From Prorocentrum cordatum (taxonomy: Eukaryota > Sar > Dinophyceae > Prorocentrales > Prorocentraceae): DNA of 64,000 bases. Both the position numbers and the translations under genes were made by a program. This document shows positions 31,336 through 41,425 of the stretch, one piece after another (positions within the stretch are counted from its first letter, which is position 1; every line of letters starts with the position of its first letter). The DNA lies in NCBI GenBank assembly GCA_963575745.1, contig CAUYUJ010003392.1, forward strand, positions 130,001 to 194,000, given 5' to 3'. The notes under the pieces are model-generated. The model had not been told where the DNA came from and made no database searches. It saw only the letters and a program-made list of their open reading frames with translations.

Positions 31336-31487
31336 TCGGCATGTCCGTCTACAGGAGGTCTCAAAAACAGTCCACGAATAGTCTGGGGACGATGTTTTAC
31401 CCACTGTGTCTTGAACATCTCTATGCGCACTGCTTCCTCACCTCTGCTTTCTCTCGCAAGATCCGCCTCTGTAGAAGGACAGGCCCG
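31336..31487. mobile_element. Inverted-repeat element A, copy 2, reversed
   Basis: Ends GTCGGCATGTCCGTCTACAG and CTCTGTAGAAGGACAGGCCC; the landmark reads TAGTCTGGGGACGATG, so this copy is in the opposite orientation. Between it and C copy 2 lies about 30 bp reading RLMRILARLFA on the minus strand. Confidence 0.8.
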
Positions 31488-31489
31488 AC

Positions 31490-31785
31490 CCGAGGACACG
31501 CCCGCGCCGCTGCTCCACTTTTCTTTCTCCGCCAGCACGCGCCGGCCGCCGCCCTCGAAGGGCCGCGGCGACCCGCGCGCCCCAGCGCTGCCGACGGCAC
31601 CCGGGCCTCGCGGCGAAGGCCGCCGCCGGGCCCCCGGCCGCGCACACGGCGGGCCGGGCCGCCGGCGCGCTGGCCGGCGCGGGCGCGCGCGCCGCGCGCG
31701 CGCCGCCCTCGGCCAGGGCCACCTGGTCGACGGGCTCGTGCCCCGGAGGCGCCCCGAGCCTCGGGGGAGCAAGGCTAGGGGGCCA
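31490..31785 (-). other. Exon-like segment, Ala/Arg-rich
   Basis: Minus strand reads GHEPVDQVALAEGGARAARA... to GGERKVEQRRGRV, ending at A copy 2. Composition fits a real exon in GC-rich DNA; no domain recognised. Confidence 0.35.
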
Positions 31786-31796
31786 CATGCTAACAC

Positions 31797-31928
31797 ATGC
31801 GAACCCTACCCCTGCCCCCCACGAGTTCTGAGGGGGAGGGTGGGGTTCACTTTGCTCGGGAGCTCCCGAACGAAGTGAACCCCACCCTCCGCCTCAGAAG
31901 TCGTGGGGGGCAGGGGTAGGGTTCGCAT
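31797..31928. mobile_element. Near-perfect 132-bp hairpin
   Basis: Arms of about 55 bp (ATGCGAACCCTACCCCTGCC ... GGGGTTCACTT) around a short loop GCTCGGGAGCTCCCGAAC. The direct repeat CATGCT lies at 31786 and 31926, so this may be a foldback insertion with a 6-bp target repeat. Confidence 0.8.
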
Positions 31929-32159
31929 GCTGGAGGCGGAAGGCCTCGTGAGAGAGCCCACAGCGTCGCATAACTTTTCAGGCTGGGCGGGCCGGGCTGC
32001 GCCCTTCACTGTCGGGCGGGCGGCGGCGCCCTTCACTTCTTCGGGCCCCGCGAGACCCTGAGGGATCGATGCGGCTCGACGAAGGGCGCAAAAAGGATGG
32101 GGTTCAGGGCTCCCGGCGTGATTTATGCGATGTTGTATTTTCTGTTGCTACGTCGGATC

Positions 32160-32348
32160 TCATGGGAGACGCCGATGCCGCCGCTCGTCGAGAAGAGCCC
32201 TCGCCGCCGCGGCTGGCTTCTCTTCGGGGTCCTGGATCACGGCGCGCCCCGGGAGAGGTCCACCTCGAGCAGCGGGCATCGGTGGAGAGGCTTCGGGTCC
32301 GCGGCTGGCCTCAACAGGCCGCCCGAGTAGCCCAGCGGCTGGCTTCAA
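32160..32348 (-). other. Possible terminal exon
   Basis: Minus strand reads MPAARGGPLPGRAVIQDPEE...ALLDERRHRRLP then a stop. Composition is protein-like only. Confidence 0.25.
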
Positions 32349-32440
32349 CGCCCCCCCAGGGGCGCCGCCAGAGGCGGCGCCGGGGTGTTGAGACCGCTGC
32401 GGACTACCTGGGGGGGCAACCGAGGTCAGCTGGGACCCTC

Positions 32441-32685
32441 AGTGGGCCCCGGAAACGGCAGAGCTGTGTTTTTCACCGTTTCCGAAAACATGTCTTTAAA
32501 ACATGGGAGCGCTACAGAACGGCGTCCAAAAACAACAAAAAAACGGCTCCAGAATTGGAACCGGAACAGGAACAGGCAAAAAACAGCGACGGACCCAAGA
32601 AAGAAACGGCGCCAGAAACGGCAAGAAAGCGGCAAACCGGAACCCAGAACAAAAACGGCCTTGTCGCTTCCAGGGCCCACTAATA
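32441..32685. mobile_element. Inverted-repeat element B, copy 1
   Basis: Ends AGTGGGCCCCGGAAACGGCA and inverted TGTCGCTTCCAGGGCCCACT; the inside is A-rich with repeated GGAACCGG and AACGGC. Copy 2 at 48894. Confidence 0.85.
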
Positions 32686-32954
32686 CGGGGACTTCTCGGG
32701 GGGCCTGTTGAGGCCAACTGGGAGTACCCAGGGGGACTGTCTGCGCGCAACCAGAAGCCCGAGGCCTCACCAACCAGAGATCCCGTGATGTCTTCGACAC
32801 GGGGTCTCTGGGAATCTCGACCTCCTCTGCAGGGACCCGATCTTCATCCGGAGCCGTCTCCTGACGGTGCTGGGGCTGGCCGAGGGGCTCCAAGGAGGCC
32901 GAGCGGGGATAAAGACCGCGCGGTCGTGAGCTCCCCGAGCGAGTCGGAGCCACA

Positions 32955-33165
32955 GGCCTTTTCTCGGGTCGGGCGAAAGGGGGGGATAGCAAAGGGGGGG
33001 TTTGAGAATCAGCTCACGTAGCTGATTTTCCCGGCGCCTCCTGGGGAGGCGCCCATGTATCGAGGAATGGGCCCCTCGGTCGGGCCGAAACCAGCTGCAT
33101 GCAGCAAATTTCGTAACCCCCCCTTTCCCAAACCCCCCCTTTCGCCCGACCCGATTTTCGTTCCC
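32955..33165. mobile_element. Inverted-repeat element U
   Basis: TCGGGTCGGGCGAAAGGGGG at one end and CCCCCTTTCGCCCGACCCGA at the other, with a second inner pair (AAAGGGGGGGTTTGAG / CCCAAACCCCCCCTTT). Confidence 0.8.
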
Positions 33166-33174
33166 CCAGGGGGG

Positions 33175-33590
33175 CCAATTGTCCGGGTCGCCGAACCACG
33201 CCCAGCCGCCCGCGCAGGTCGGGCGCCGCTCGGCGAGCAGCCCCGGGTCCTCTTGACGGGCCTGCCTTCCACCACCAACACCACCAGAAGCTGGAGGGGG
33301 AGGGGGTCCTCCTCCTCCTCCTCCTCCTCCTCCTCCTCCTCCTCCTCCTCCTCGTCCTCCACCTCCTTCCCCCCTCCAACTTATGATGGTGGTGTTGGAA
33401 AAGAGGCCCATCACCTCTGGCGCTGGCGCCAGCGCCGCGAGCAGCTCCAGCTCGAGCAGCGTGGCCGCGCCCCGAGGGCTCTCCGCCCCGCCGCCCCGCA
33501 GCGCCACGAGCGCGCGCTCCCCCAGGGCCATGCTCCGGAGGACGTCGCCCAGCGCCCCAGTGGCATGGGAGGGGCGGCGAAGAGGGGGGT
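33175..33590 (-). CDS. Two exons of an unknown gene with an element as intron
   Basis: Upstream exon reads ALGDVLRSMALGERALVA... to LELLAALAPAPE (ending 33415); downstream exon starts 33249 and reads DPGLLAERRPTCAGGWAWFG then DPDNWP. Removing 33414-33250 (165 bp, GT-AG, AGAG|G at both ends) joins them in frame. Leu/Ala-rich helices followed by a Trp-rich segment; family not recognised. Ends not found. Confidence 0.45.
33250..33414. mobile_element. Inverted-repeat element J, copy 1, in an intron
   Basis: Ends GGGCCTGCCTTCCACCACC and inverted GGTGGTGTTGGAAAAGAGGCC around a (TCC)n tract and a TCCAGCTTCTGG-type inner repeat. Copy 2 at 62563. Confidence 0.75.
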
Positions 33591-34004
33591 GGACTGGCAC
33601 AGAAGGGGGGGGGGTCCATCGACCCGGCATGGGCAGTGCATCGCGCCGACAGATCGGCGAGGGGCCCCTGGATGGCGAAGCCGCGCGTTCCTGGGAGGGG
33701 TGAGCCCATGAGCGGGCCCATCTCACTGAGCAAGGGTCGCCGCCTCCCCCACCCCCTGAGCTCAGTCCCCCCTATCGCTGCCCCTGGGCATGTGGAGGAG
33801 CGAAAGACGGCATACACTGAATCTCATGATAGCAGGGAGCAGGTCACAACTCTCCCAGACGAGCATGTTCACCCCTCCTCCCAGACAGGCCAGGGAGGAG
33901 TCACCCGTTGTACGGGCCCCCCTGGAGTCCTCCAGGACAACTCAGCTCAGCCTGGGCATCAATTCAGACCAATGCACTTGTATGGTGAAATCTGGAGTCA
34001 GCAC

Positions 34005-34195
34005 GGTTTCTCGGAGGTCCGCGCGGAGCTCTTCGATCGGCGCTACACCCCCCCCCTTCCTCGGCGCGCACCAGGGGCCGCGCCCGAGGCGCCAGGGATC
34101 TGCCCCCTCCGCGCGCCAGGGGCCGCGCCCGAGGCGCCGCAGGGGGACCCAGTGCCGATCCAAAGGATCCACCTGGACCTCCGAGAAATCATGCT
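34005..34195. mobile_element. Foldback element F, copy 3
   Basis: CACGGTTTCTCGGAGGTCCG ... GGACCTCCGAGAAATCATG with an inner direct duplication of CCAGGGGCCGCGCCCGAGGC. It lies at the 3' end of the long GT34-gene exon, where another intron is expected. Confidence 0.7.
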
Positions 34196-37006
34196 CATGC
34201 CGTCTTTCGTTGCTCGAGCATGGGCGGTGCCCGGGCCCACGAGCAGGCCGTGCTGCGGCCTCGGGGCCGGGGCCAGCCGGGTGCTGCTCACGCCGCTGCC
34301 GTCCGCAGAGAACCGGTCGACGTGCACGACCGCGCTGAACGTGGGCTCCCTGGCGTGGGCGCTGCCCAGGCCGCCGCGGATGACCTCTTTGCACCACGGC
34401 GGAGCGTCGGGGCCGCGGAGCCGCCGCAGGATGCCAGCGAACTCCTCTGCCCTGGAGGGCTGCAGGCGGAACGCCCGCAGCGCCGCCGCCCCCTCCTGCT
34501 CCCCTCGCAGCAAGTCGGCCGAGCGCCGATGGCAGATCCACGGTCGCCACACAACGAGGGCAGCACTCAACGAGACGCTTGCAATCCACCAGCCGGCAGG
34601 CACCAGCAGGACCCCGCCCTGCCGCACAACCACGCTCACGTGCTGTGGAGCGTCGGTGCTCTCCCACGCGTCGACGCTGCTCTGGGAGGCATCGAACAGC
34701 GGTGCCACGTCGCTCCCCTTTCCCAGCCTACACGCCATGTCTGGGGCGAACATCCTGTACTCGCAGTCGCCCTCCAAATGCCATATCGCTGCGTGCGCTC
34801 GCTTGCCGTCGAAAGGCCGCTGCAGGCGCAAGCGCGCGCCCGGGGGCAGCACGTGGACGGCCGACAGAGCCCGGAGGCCAGCGTTCAACTCGCGCTCGAC
34901 CTCGCCGGAGCCACCGAGCGCCTTCAGGGACTCCCCCGCGCCTCCGCACTCCCACGGAGCATCCGGCGGGTCCTCGGCGCCGGCCTCCTGAGGGTGCCAA
35001 GGCTGCCAGCGGGTCGCCCGCCACAGGCGCCCCGGGTCCAGCGAGCCCAGCAGCGGATGGCACGGAGGCGGCAGGCCCCTGGCGTAGTCGCACAGCTGCC
35101 ACAGCGCCCCGCGCGCGCCCCTCGGCGGGAAGCGGCCGCTGCGCGGGCGATCGTCGGCACGCAGCGGCGAGCAGTCCTCCATGGGGATCCGGCGGTCGCC
35201 GTGCCTGCGCCGCAGCTCTGCCAGGGACCAGTGCGGCGGCGGGGCCACCTCCGCCAGCACGGGCTGCTCGCCGGCGCCCCCCTGCGCCCACCGCGCCATC
35301 GCCTCCTCGGCCGTGCACCGGGGCAGCGCGAGTCCCAGGGAGGCCCCGCTCGCGGCGGCTCCCAGCGCGCCCGCACACCGGGGCAGCCAGCCCCACGGGC
35401 GCGGCCCTGCACTCTGAAGTGCGCCGTGGAGAAAGAGCAGCGCCGCCTGCCACTTCGGCCCGGAGAGGCGATGCCCGGGTGGGCGCTGCGGGAGCCTGGC
35501 GCCGCGGAGGACGCCCAGGCTGATGGTTGTGCGGCAGAGGCCAAGCTTCGAGGAGAAGCCGCACAGGTGCAGGACGAACTGCGCGTGCAGGGGGTTCGCA
35601 AACTGCAGGGACGCGGCGTCCAGCACGGTGAGGTTGCTCGTCTCTCTTCGGCGGCGAGCGAGGACCGGAAGTGAGAAGGGGGGGGCCTTCTCAGAAGGCT
35701 CGGGAGTCCCTCGGCCTTCTGAAAGTCTTCGAAGCCTTCCCCGAAGACACAGAAAACTTCTCGGAAGGCGCGAGGGGCTCTGAGGAGCCCCCCTGCCTTC
35801 TGAGACCGCCTCCTCCTTCTCGCTTCCCCCCCTCGCTCGCCGCCGATCTTTGCGCACGGGGCCTCCCTTCCAGCTGAACCAGGGCGAGTGGGAGGGCCGA
35901 CGGCCGGTCGGGCGCGCCCCCAGGACGTCCGGGGCAAACTCGCCGCGCGCAGCGAGGGCCTGGCACAGGCCGCTCTGGTCCCAGAACGGAGCGTGGTGGA
36001 AGCGGGGAGGGGTGCCCTCCTCGAGAAACCGGCACTGACCGCAGCAGCAACGGAAGAGCTCGGAAGGCCGCGCCGGGCTCCCGGGTCGGCGCTGGAGTCC
36101 CCCCTGGGGAGGGATCCACCAGCGCGGACCTCCGAGCGCTTGCGCTCATGGCATGTTTGTTACCCTCGGTCTCCCACGCATCTGCCCACAGCTCCCTCAC
36201 CCAAGGCGAGCCCGCCTGCACCAGGAGCACGCCCGTGTTCACCCAGTCCGCCCAAGACATGTCCTCGGCCAGCACCAGGGGCTTGCCCGAGACGAACTGC
36301 GACAGCGGCACGTCGTGGTCGACCACCATGGCGTCCCCGTCGATCCACACCAGGTAGTCCACCGACGACAGCAGAGCGGCTCGACCTGCCTCCCCGAGCT
36401 TGCGCTCGAGGACCTCCCGCGCGACCGGGCTGCACCGGCGCGGCGTGAACAGCCAGGAGAGCAGAGCGAGCTTGGCCCAGGCGAAGTGGCGGCCGTCGCA
36501 CACGCGCCCCATGTCCTCAAGGGGGGCAAGACACTGCACAGAGACAAACTTCGGGAGGTCCGCACTGGATCCCCCCCCCTGCCTGGCGCGCGGAGCGCGC
36601 CAGGGGCTGCGCCGGAGGCGCTGCTCGGGGCGCCCAGCGCAGATCCAAGAACATCCGCGCGGAGCTCCGAAAGTTCCTGCGCATGCTGCCTTCTCCTCCT
36701 CGGTCCTCCCTGGTCAGGCAGAGCGGCACGAAGCGGTACCCCCAGCGCTGGCAGTAGGCCTCGTTCACAGCGGCGCAGAGGTAGCCCACCTCTGAAGGGG
36801 CCCCAGGGCACAGAAATATACAGACACAGATCCCAGAACTCTCGATCTTTCTCTTTAGTTTCTGGATGTTCGTCTCACCCCCCCCCTGCCTCATCTTTTT
36901 GAGAACCGGCGATTCTCTGTGTCTGCGTGTCTTCCTCCCCCTCCTGGACCTCGTAGTCCTCGTCGAAATTCGTCAACACCGCGAAATTGTGCGAGCCGCC
37001 CGCCAT
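34196..37006 (-). CDS. GT34-like glycosyltransferase fused to cupin-like region
   Basis: Exons: 37006-36944 (MAGGSHNFAVLTNFDEDYEV...), 36789-36709 (VNEAYCQRWGYRFVPL), 36533-36168, 36034-35866 and 35643 to about 34196. Phases agree throughout. The first four and the start of the fifth follow the GMA12/MNN10 galactosyltransferase (GT34) pattern: HFAWAKL, VDYLVWIDGDAMVVD (metal-binding DxD), WVNTGVLLVQAG, FWDQSGLCQAL, NPLHAQFVLHLCGF. Such enzymes add sugars from UDP/GDP donors in the Golgi; no signal anchor is visible. The frame then runs on 400 residues to a cupin_8/JmjC-like part (AAIWHLEGDCEYRMFAPD; VVRQGGVLLVPAGWWIASV) where the usual His after GWW is Ile, so iron binding looks lost. Introns 1-4 use GA donors in the only phase-consistent reading, and each is an inverted-repeat element. 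A possible last exon lies near 33945-33990 (FTIQVHWSELMPRLS, stop). Confidence 0.7.
35644..35865. mobile_element. Inverted-repeat element I, copy 1 = GT34 intron 4
   Basis: Ends CGGCGGCGAGCGAGGACCGG and CCCCCCTCGCTCGCCGCCG; inner arms GGCCTTCTCAGAAGGC and GCCTTCTGAGA. Copies at 53047 and 54424. Confidence 0.8.
36035..36167. mobile_element. Foldback element F, copy 4 = GT34 intron 3
   Basis: AGCTCGGAAGGCCGCGCCGG ... CAGCGCGGACCTCCGAGCG. Element ends lie within 15-25 bp of the splice sites (minus donor ACC|GAGGGT, acceptor GTCAG|TGCCGG). Confidence 0.75.
36534..36708. mobile_element. Foldback element F, copy 5 = GT34 intron 2
   Basis: CTTCGGGAGGTCCGCACTGG ... CCGCGCGGAGCTCCGAAAG with an inner GGCGCGCGGAGCGCGCC palindrome like that of copy 1 at 18120. 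Confidence 0.8.
36790..36943. mobile_element. Inverted-repeat element H, copy 2 = GT34 intron 1
   Basis: GGGGCCCCAGGGCACAG ... GTGTCTGCGTGTCTTCCTCC. On the minus strand the intron runs CAG|GAGGGGGAGG to CCTTCAGAG|GTGGGC. Confidence 0.8.
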
Positions 37007-37074
37007 GACCCTCCCCCGCGGGGGGCGCGGCGCGAGCTGCTGGCGCCCCCTGGCGGCCCGGAGGACATCGAGAG

Positions 37075-37310
37075 GTGCGGGACGCGTTCGTACCGGGACT
37101 GCGAAGCGCATCCGGCGGTGGCGAGGAGGGCCTCCCGGGAGGCCCACGAAGGGGCACACGAGGAGGAGGAGGAGGAGGCCCAAGTATGGAGGAGGAGGAG
37201 GAGGAGGAGGAGAAGAAATCGAGGAGGAGGAGGAGGAGGAGGAGAAGGAGGAGGAGAAGGGGAAATCGAGGAGGAGGAGGAGGAGGAGGAGGAGGAGAAG
37301 GCCCAAGTAT
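37075..37310. repeat. GGA tract between GGCCCAAGTATGG repeats
   Basis: GGCCCAAGTATGG occurs at 37180 and 37303 on either side of (GGA)n; 37080-37150 (GGTGGCGAGGAGGGCCTCCC) resembles 47610-47690. Confidence 0.65.
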
Positions 37311-37466
37311 GGGTGCCTGTCCCTCCAGCCAGCCCGCCGCAGCAGACGCCCCGGGGGCCTCGGCGAGCGCGCAAAAGCGCCGCGGGCCTCGGGATCGGCC
37401 TTGGGCCAGACATGGGAAAGGCAGGGGGGGAGGCGGCTGCCCGGGTCAGCATGGGCGACGCGTGTA

Positions 37467-37640
37467 CTTGAAGGGGCCCAAGGACACACAGATAAAAACA
37501 CACAAATAGGAGGATGCCCCCTATTTTCACATATCTTCTGAATTCTTGTCTTTCCGCTCAATTCCCATATTCTTCCATATTTTCATGGGGATCGACGATT
37601 AATTGTGTCTGTGTGTGTGTGTTTTCCCCTCCTGAGTACT
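37467..37640. mobile_element. Inverted-repeat element H, copy 3
   Basis: GGGGCCCAAGGACACACAG ... TTGTGTCTGTGTGTGTGTG, CCCCTCCTGAG. On the minus strand it ends GGGCCCCTTCAAG, acceptor-like, before an open GC-rich stretch. Confidence 0.75.
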
Positions 37641-38034
37641 ATCCCCACCTTGATAAGAGCCCCCCCCGGGCCGTGGTCGAAGAGACAGTAGGGAGCCCAC
37701 ACACAGGACGTGCGCGCCAAACTATATACATGAACGCGGCCCATCGATCCGCGAGGCCAGCCGCATGGTACGAAAACTCGCGCAATGCGTACTCTCGAGA
37801 CCAGCGTGGATTCATGTACGTGTGCGTTCTTCGCTCGCTCCTGAGAAAGGCCTGGCTGCCGGCAGCGACGCGGCCCGACTGGACCACGCACCCGGCTAAT
37901 TACTCGCCAGCGTGGCAGTGCGGGCCCCGGCATCTCTTACTCGAACAGCCGGGTGGGGAGGCGGCTGAGGCGGGCGAGGATCTCTGGGAGAGGAGCCCAA
38001 GAACCCCCTCGAGTCATGAAGAGCTCAAGACAGG

Positions 38035-38165
38035 AATCGTGTCCCTGTTCTCGACCTCTGGGGGCCATTCCCAGGCCTCGGGAACGTCAGAAAACGACTC
38101 GGGATGAAAAAACTGGTCCCAGGGAAGTGGTCCAGACATGTGGGGGTCGGCGCTGCGAAAAAATC
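38035..38165. repeat. Repeat S, copy 1
   Basis: Shares CGACCTCTGGGGGCC, AAACGACTCGGGATGA, CTGGTCCCAGGG with 44870-45045 and 60840-60995. Confidence 0.6.
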
Positions 38166-39395
38166 CGCCGACCCTGTCGGCGTGTGCGAGGGGTCTGTTC
38201 GAATCGTCGTCTCCGTCAGTCGTCGCCTGCGTCGTCCCCTTTCCGTGCACCCTCCTCAAGCCAGTCAGCGAGAGAAAAAACCTCGCAATGTAACAATCGA
38301 ATCGAAGGGAAGCCCCTTCCCTTTGATCCCTCCCCCGTCGGGGGGGGGTCCCGGGGAGGGGGGGGGTCAGATACCCATCCCCCCTGGGGGTCCCAGGGCT
38401 GCAAAAAGTACCAAAAAAAAATCACGAGTGCCCCAAGAGGCCCCCGAGACTGTCCAAGAGGGCACCCAATCGCCAAATGATCGGTCCAAAACGCCTTCAC
38501 GTTCCCAGCCTGTCCAGGAGACCTCCAAGACGTCCCTAGAGGCCTCCAAAGGCACTCCCGAGAGGGCCACAAGAGGCACAAATCAGTGACTGTCTTTGGG
38601 GTTTTGACAGATTTTGGCGTCCTCGCCGTGTCCGCTTCCTGCCGCTCCAAGACGGCCGACGACGCACTCAAGATCGCCCCGAGAAGGCCCAAGAGGATTC
38701 CAAGGGCGCTCCAAAACATCCCAAGAGAACCCCAAGACAGCCCAAAACGCCTCCAAGACGGCCCAAGAGGCCCCCAAGACGGCTCTAAGAGTGCGCCTTG
38801 ACGGGGAACCCGAACGGACATTTCGAGTCCTCGGCCCGAGAAGCCAAGAGCCCAAAAAATTCCCAGGAGGCCCCTAGAAACCCACAAGAGGCTCCCAGGA
38901 CACCCGCAATGGCCTCCAACAGGCCCCCAATAGGCTCCCAAGAGACCCAAAAATTCCTCCGCAGAGGCCCCCGAGAGCATTCCGAAGACACCCCAAGAAG
39001 CATCTCTGAGGCCTCGGGCCAAGGTCAGCCTCATCGTCGTCGCCGCCGCCACCGCCGCCGTCGTCGTCCCCCCTCGGGGTCGGCGGCACCGGCCGCAAGG
39101 TCTTCGCGCAATCACGACGTCGGGGATCCCGGAAGGGGGGGGGGTGAGAAACGTGCTTCTCTCGTACCCCTGTCTCGCCAGCGCTCGGACGTCCCCGTGC
39201 CTGTCTTGACTCCGCGCGTGATTTTCTTCGTTGGATGATCCAAGATGCCTCGACGCTCCTGCCTGCCTGCGGCCTTGCATCCCTTGTGGAGGCGTAGGCG
39301 TAGGGAAAGAAAACGCCGAAATCACACGTAATGGAACAATCCACATATTGCTAGAGCATCCGTGATGATTGCACTCACTGCCGTCCAGCAGATTA
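38166..39395. other. No gene; CCAAGA-rich repeat DNA
   Basis: 38420-39010 is made of CCCAAGAGGCCCCC-like units; a long minus-strand open frame here is only this repeat translated. 39180-39235 resembles one end of element O. Confidence 0.6.
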
Positions 39396-39521
39396 GCCAA
39401 GATGCCTCGATGCTCATGGCCGAGAAGGGGGGCGGCGGCTGGAGGAGGGGGGGAGGGGGAATGGGAGGGGGAGGAGGAGGAGGAGGAGGAGGAGGAGGAG
39501 GAGCAATCGAGGCATCTTGGC
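39396..39521. mobile_element. Inverted-repeat element M with GGA core
   Basis: CCAAGATGCCTCGATGCTC at one end and ATCGAGGCATCTTGGC at the other, enclosing (GGA)n. A lone end also occurs at 39240-39260. Confidence 0.75.
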
Positions 39522-39717
39522 ATCGAGCGAGGTCAAGCTCTTGGGCCCCTCTGATGGGCGCCAGCGAGTGGCGTACCCGATGAAGACGCTCCGGGCGCGG
39601 AGAGCGCCCGGCCGCGGCCCGTCCCCGATGACGAGCCAGGACTGACCGCCGCCCCTCCTCAAGAGGAGGCCAGGGCGAGGACAGCATCGGGTGAAGATGC
39701 ATTCTGGCGCGAGCCCT

Positions 39718-39945
39718 TTTCCTCCTCCTCCTCCTCCTCCTCATCTCCGCCTCCTCCCCTCCTCCTCCTCCTCTCTCCTCCTCCATCTCCTCCTCCTCCT
39801 CCTCCTCCTCCTCTCCTTCTCCTCCCTCCTCCTCCTTCTCCTCCTCCTCCTCCTCCTCCATCTTCTCCTCCTCCTCCTCCTCCTCATCTCCGCCTCCTCC
39901 TCCTCCTCCTCCTCCTCCTCCTCCTCCTCCTTCTCCTGCTCCTGC
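39718..39945. repeat. (TCC)n microsatellite, interrupted
   Basis: About 70 units with ATC, TTC and CCC breaks. Confidence 0.9.
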
Positions 39946-40317
39946 CCCTCCTGGTCGTCGTCGATGTCTTTCAGGGTCGGCGGCACCGGCCGTCAGGCCT
40001 TTACAATCGGGTGAGGGTAAATTTGGGCGCGACACCCTGGGGGAGCGGTGCATTGGGGGGGAGAAAGGTGCAGTTCCCTAAAGGCACCCTCTGGGGCCCG
40101 AAAGGGCCCCTCTGGGAACCCGAAAGAGCCCCCTTTTTCTGCAGCCCACGCTGCCCCCCCCCATATATCGCCACCGCCCACTACGAGGAACAAATCTGAA
40201 TGGGGGCACATCGAGAATCTCTAAGATCTGGCTTCTTTCGAGGATGCCTCGGGCGCCGCGGCCTCCACGGAGCGTTCCGGAACGCCCCGAGAGCGTTCCC
40301 GATCGCTCTGGAACTCG

Positions 40318-40495
40318 GGGGCGCGCAAACATGGATGACCGATCCATGGATTTGGCGCGCGGTCGCCAAATCCATGGATCGGGGGAGGCGCCCTCCCCAA
40401 AATGCGACAGGTGCCGCTGCGTCCGGAGGCGGAAATCCGCGATTTCCCATGGCAGCGGGGCCCGTTGCTAATCCACGCCCCCTTGATACATGGTT
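40318..40495. mobile_element. Repeat D, copy 1 (uninterrupted)
   Basis: CGGGGGCGCGCAAACATGGA, then the palindrome ATCCATGGATTTGGCGCG / GCCAAATCCATGGAT, then CCCAAAATGCG, CCGATTTCC-like and ...CCCCTTGATACATG. Same order as the copy split by element E at 61 kb. Confidence 0.75.
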
Positions 40496-40670
40496 GCTAC
40501 AGGGGAGGTTTTAATAGTAGGATTTTGAAAATATAGGATTTTTAATACATGAATAATGTATGAACAAATTTATGCATGAACTCGTCGGTGTTTTTGATAC
40601 TGATCCCCTGCATTTTTTATACATGATCCGCACGCGGAGCATGCATTAAAAACGGCACTGTACCGCCTCA
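40496..40670. other. Short AT-rich stretch
   Basis: TTTTAATAGTAGG, TTTTTAATACATG, AATTTATGCATG; no gene. GCATGCATTAAAAAC partly mirrors the left side. Confidence 0.5.
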
Positions 40671-40789
40671 TCATCCTCGTCCTAGCCCCGCCGGACTCCT
40701 CCCCATCGCCCATCCAGCAAGTGGCTCTGGTCAGTCCGCGGCCTCAAAAGCACAGGGGCCCCGACGGGAGAGAGCGAGGGCAGGGTTAG

Positions 40790-40918
40790 GTGGGCCTGTC
40801 CCCCTACAGGGGGATTTTGGAGGAAAAATGACAAAGACCCCAACAAATACCCAAACATATTCAAAACAAACTCAAAACAAACATTTGAATATTCCTCCTG
40901 TTGGGGGACAGGCCCGAC
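40790..40918. mobile_element. Inverted-repeat element A, copy 3
   Basis: GTGGGCCTGTCCCCCTACAG ... TGTTGGGGGACAGGCCCGAC; the inside is A-rich (AAACAAACTCAAAAC). Confidence 0.85.
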
Positions 40919-41364
40919 GTAAGGGTAGGGGTTGGAGGTAGAGGTATCTAATCTATGTTTTGGTCAGGTCCACACTCTTCCTGGAAAGCAATGGCGCTTG
41001 CGAGCGGGCCCACGCTTGCAGTGCGCGCCCACTCGCACCATGCCCACATGAGCTAGGACGTGCGCGACTGGGGGAGGCAGCGGTTGCTGCAACTCGGGTG
41101 GCTGGATAATTAGGCACGAGGGGGTCATGGACTCTGGGGGTTCTCACCGGGGCCACTTGCTTCGTTCTGACATGTTCGTGGGCAGCCCCACAGCAAGGGG
41201 AGGGCCCCAACCCCTGCTCTCCAGGGCCCAGTGGCCCCTCCCAGCAGCACCGAAAACTCGGCCCTCGGACACCTCCAGGGGCGGGCCATGGCCAGGACTT
41301 CGCGGAGAGCCCTGCAGAGGCTGTGAGGACGCTGCTCCTGGAAAGGTCTCCAAGGGCTTCCCTG

Positions 41365-41425
41365 CTCCTCCTCCTCCTCCTCCTCCTCCTCCTCCTCCTC
41401 CTCCTCCTCCTCCTCCTCCTCCAGG
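41365..41425. repeat. (TCC)n next to a possible minus exon
   Basis: About 20 TCC units. 41426-41560 (minus) reads VQRAPLPTRRRSCVQRAPSA...ADVLAILEP, exon-like and ending at the repeat; unrecognised. Confidence 0.6.

Noticed and set aside
32426-32992. Minus-strand gene across element B copy 1
   Set aside because: The open frame runs straight through the inverted-repeat element; competing frames over 32.75-32.95 kb are equally plausible.
38216-39523. 435-codon minus-strand open frame rich in LGPSWGPLG
   Set aside because: It is the CCAAGAGGCC degenerate repeat read in one frame; the same pattern appears at 29.9, 42 and 51 kb.
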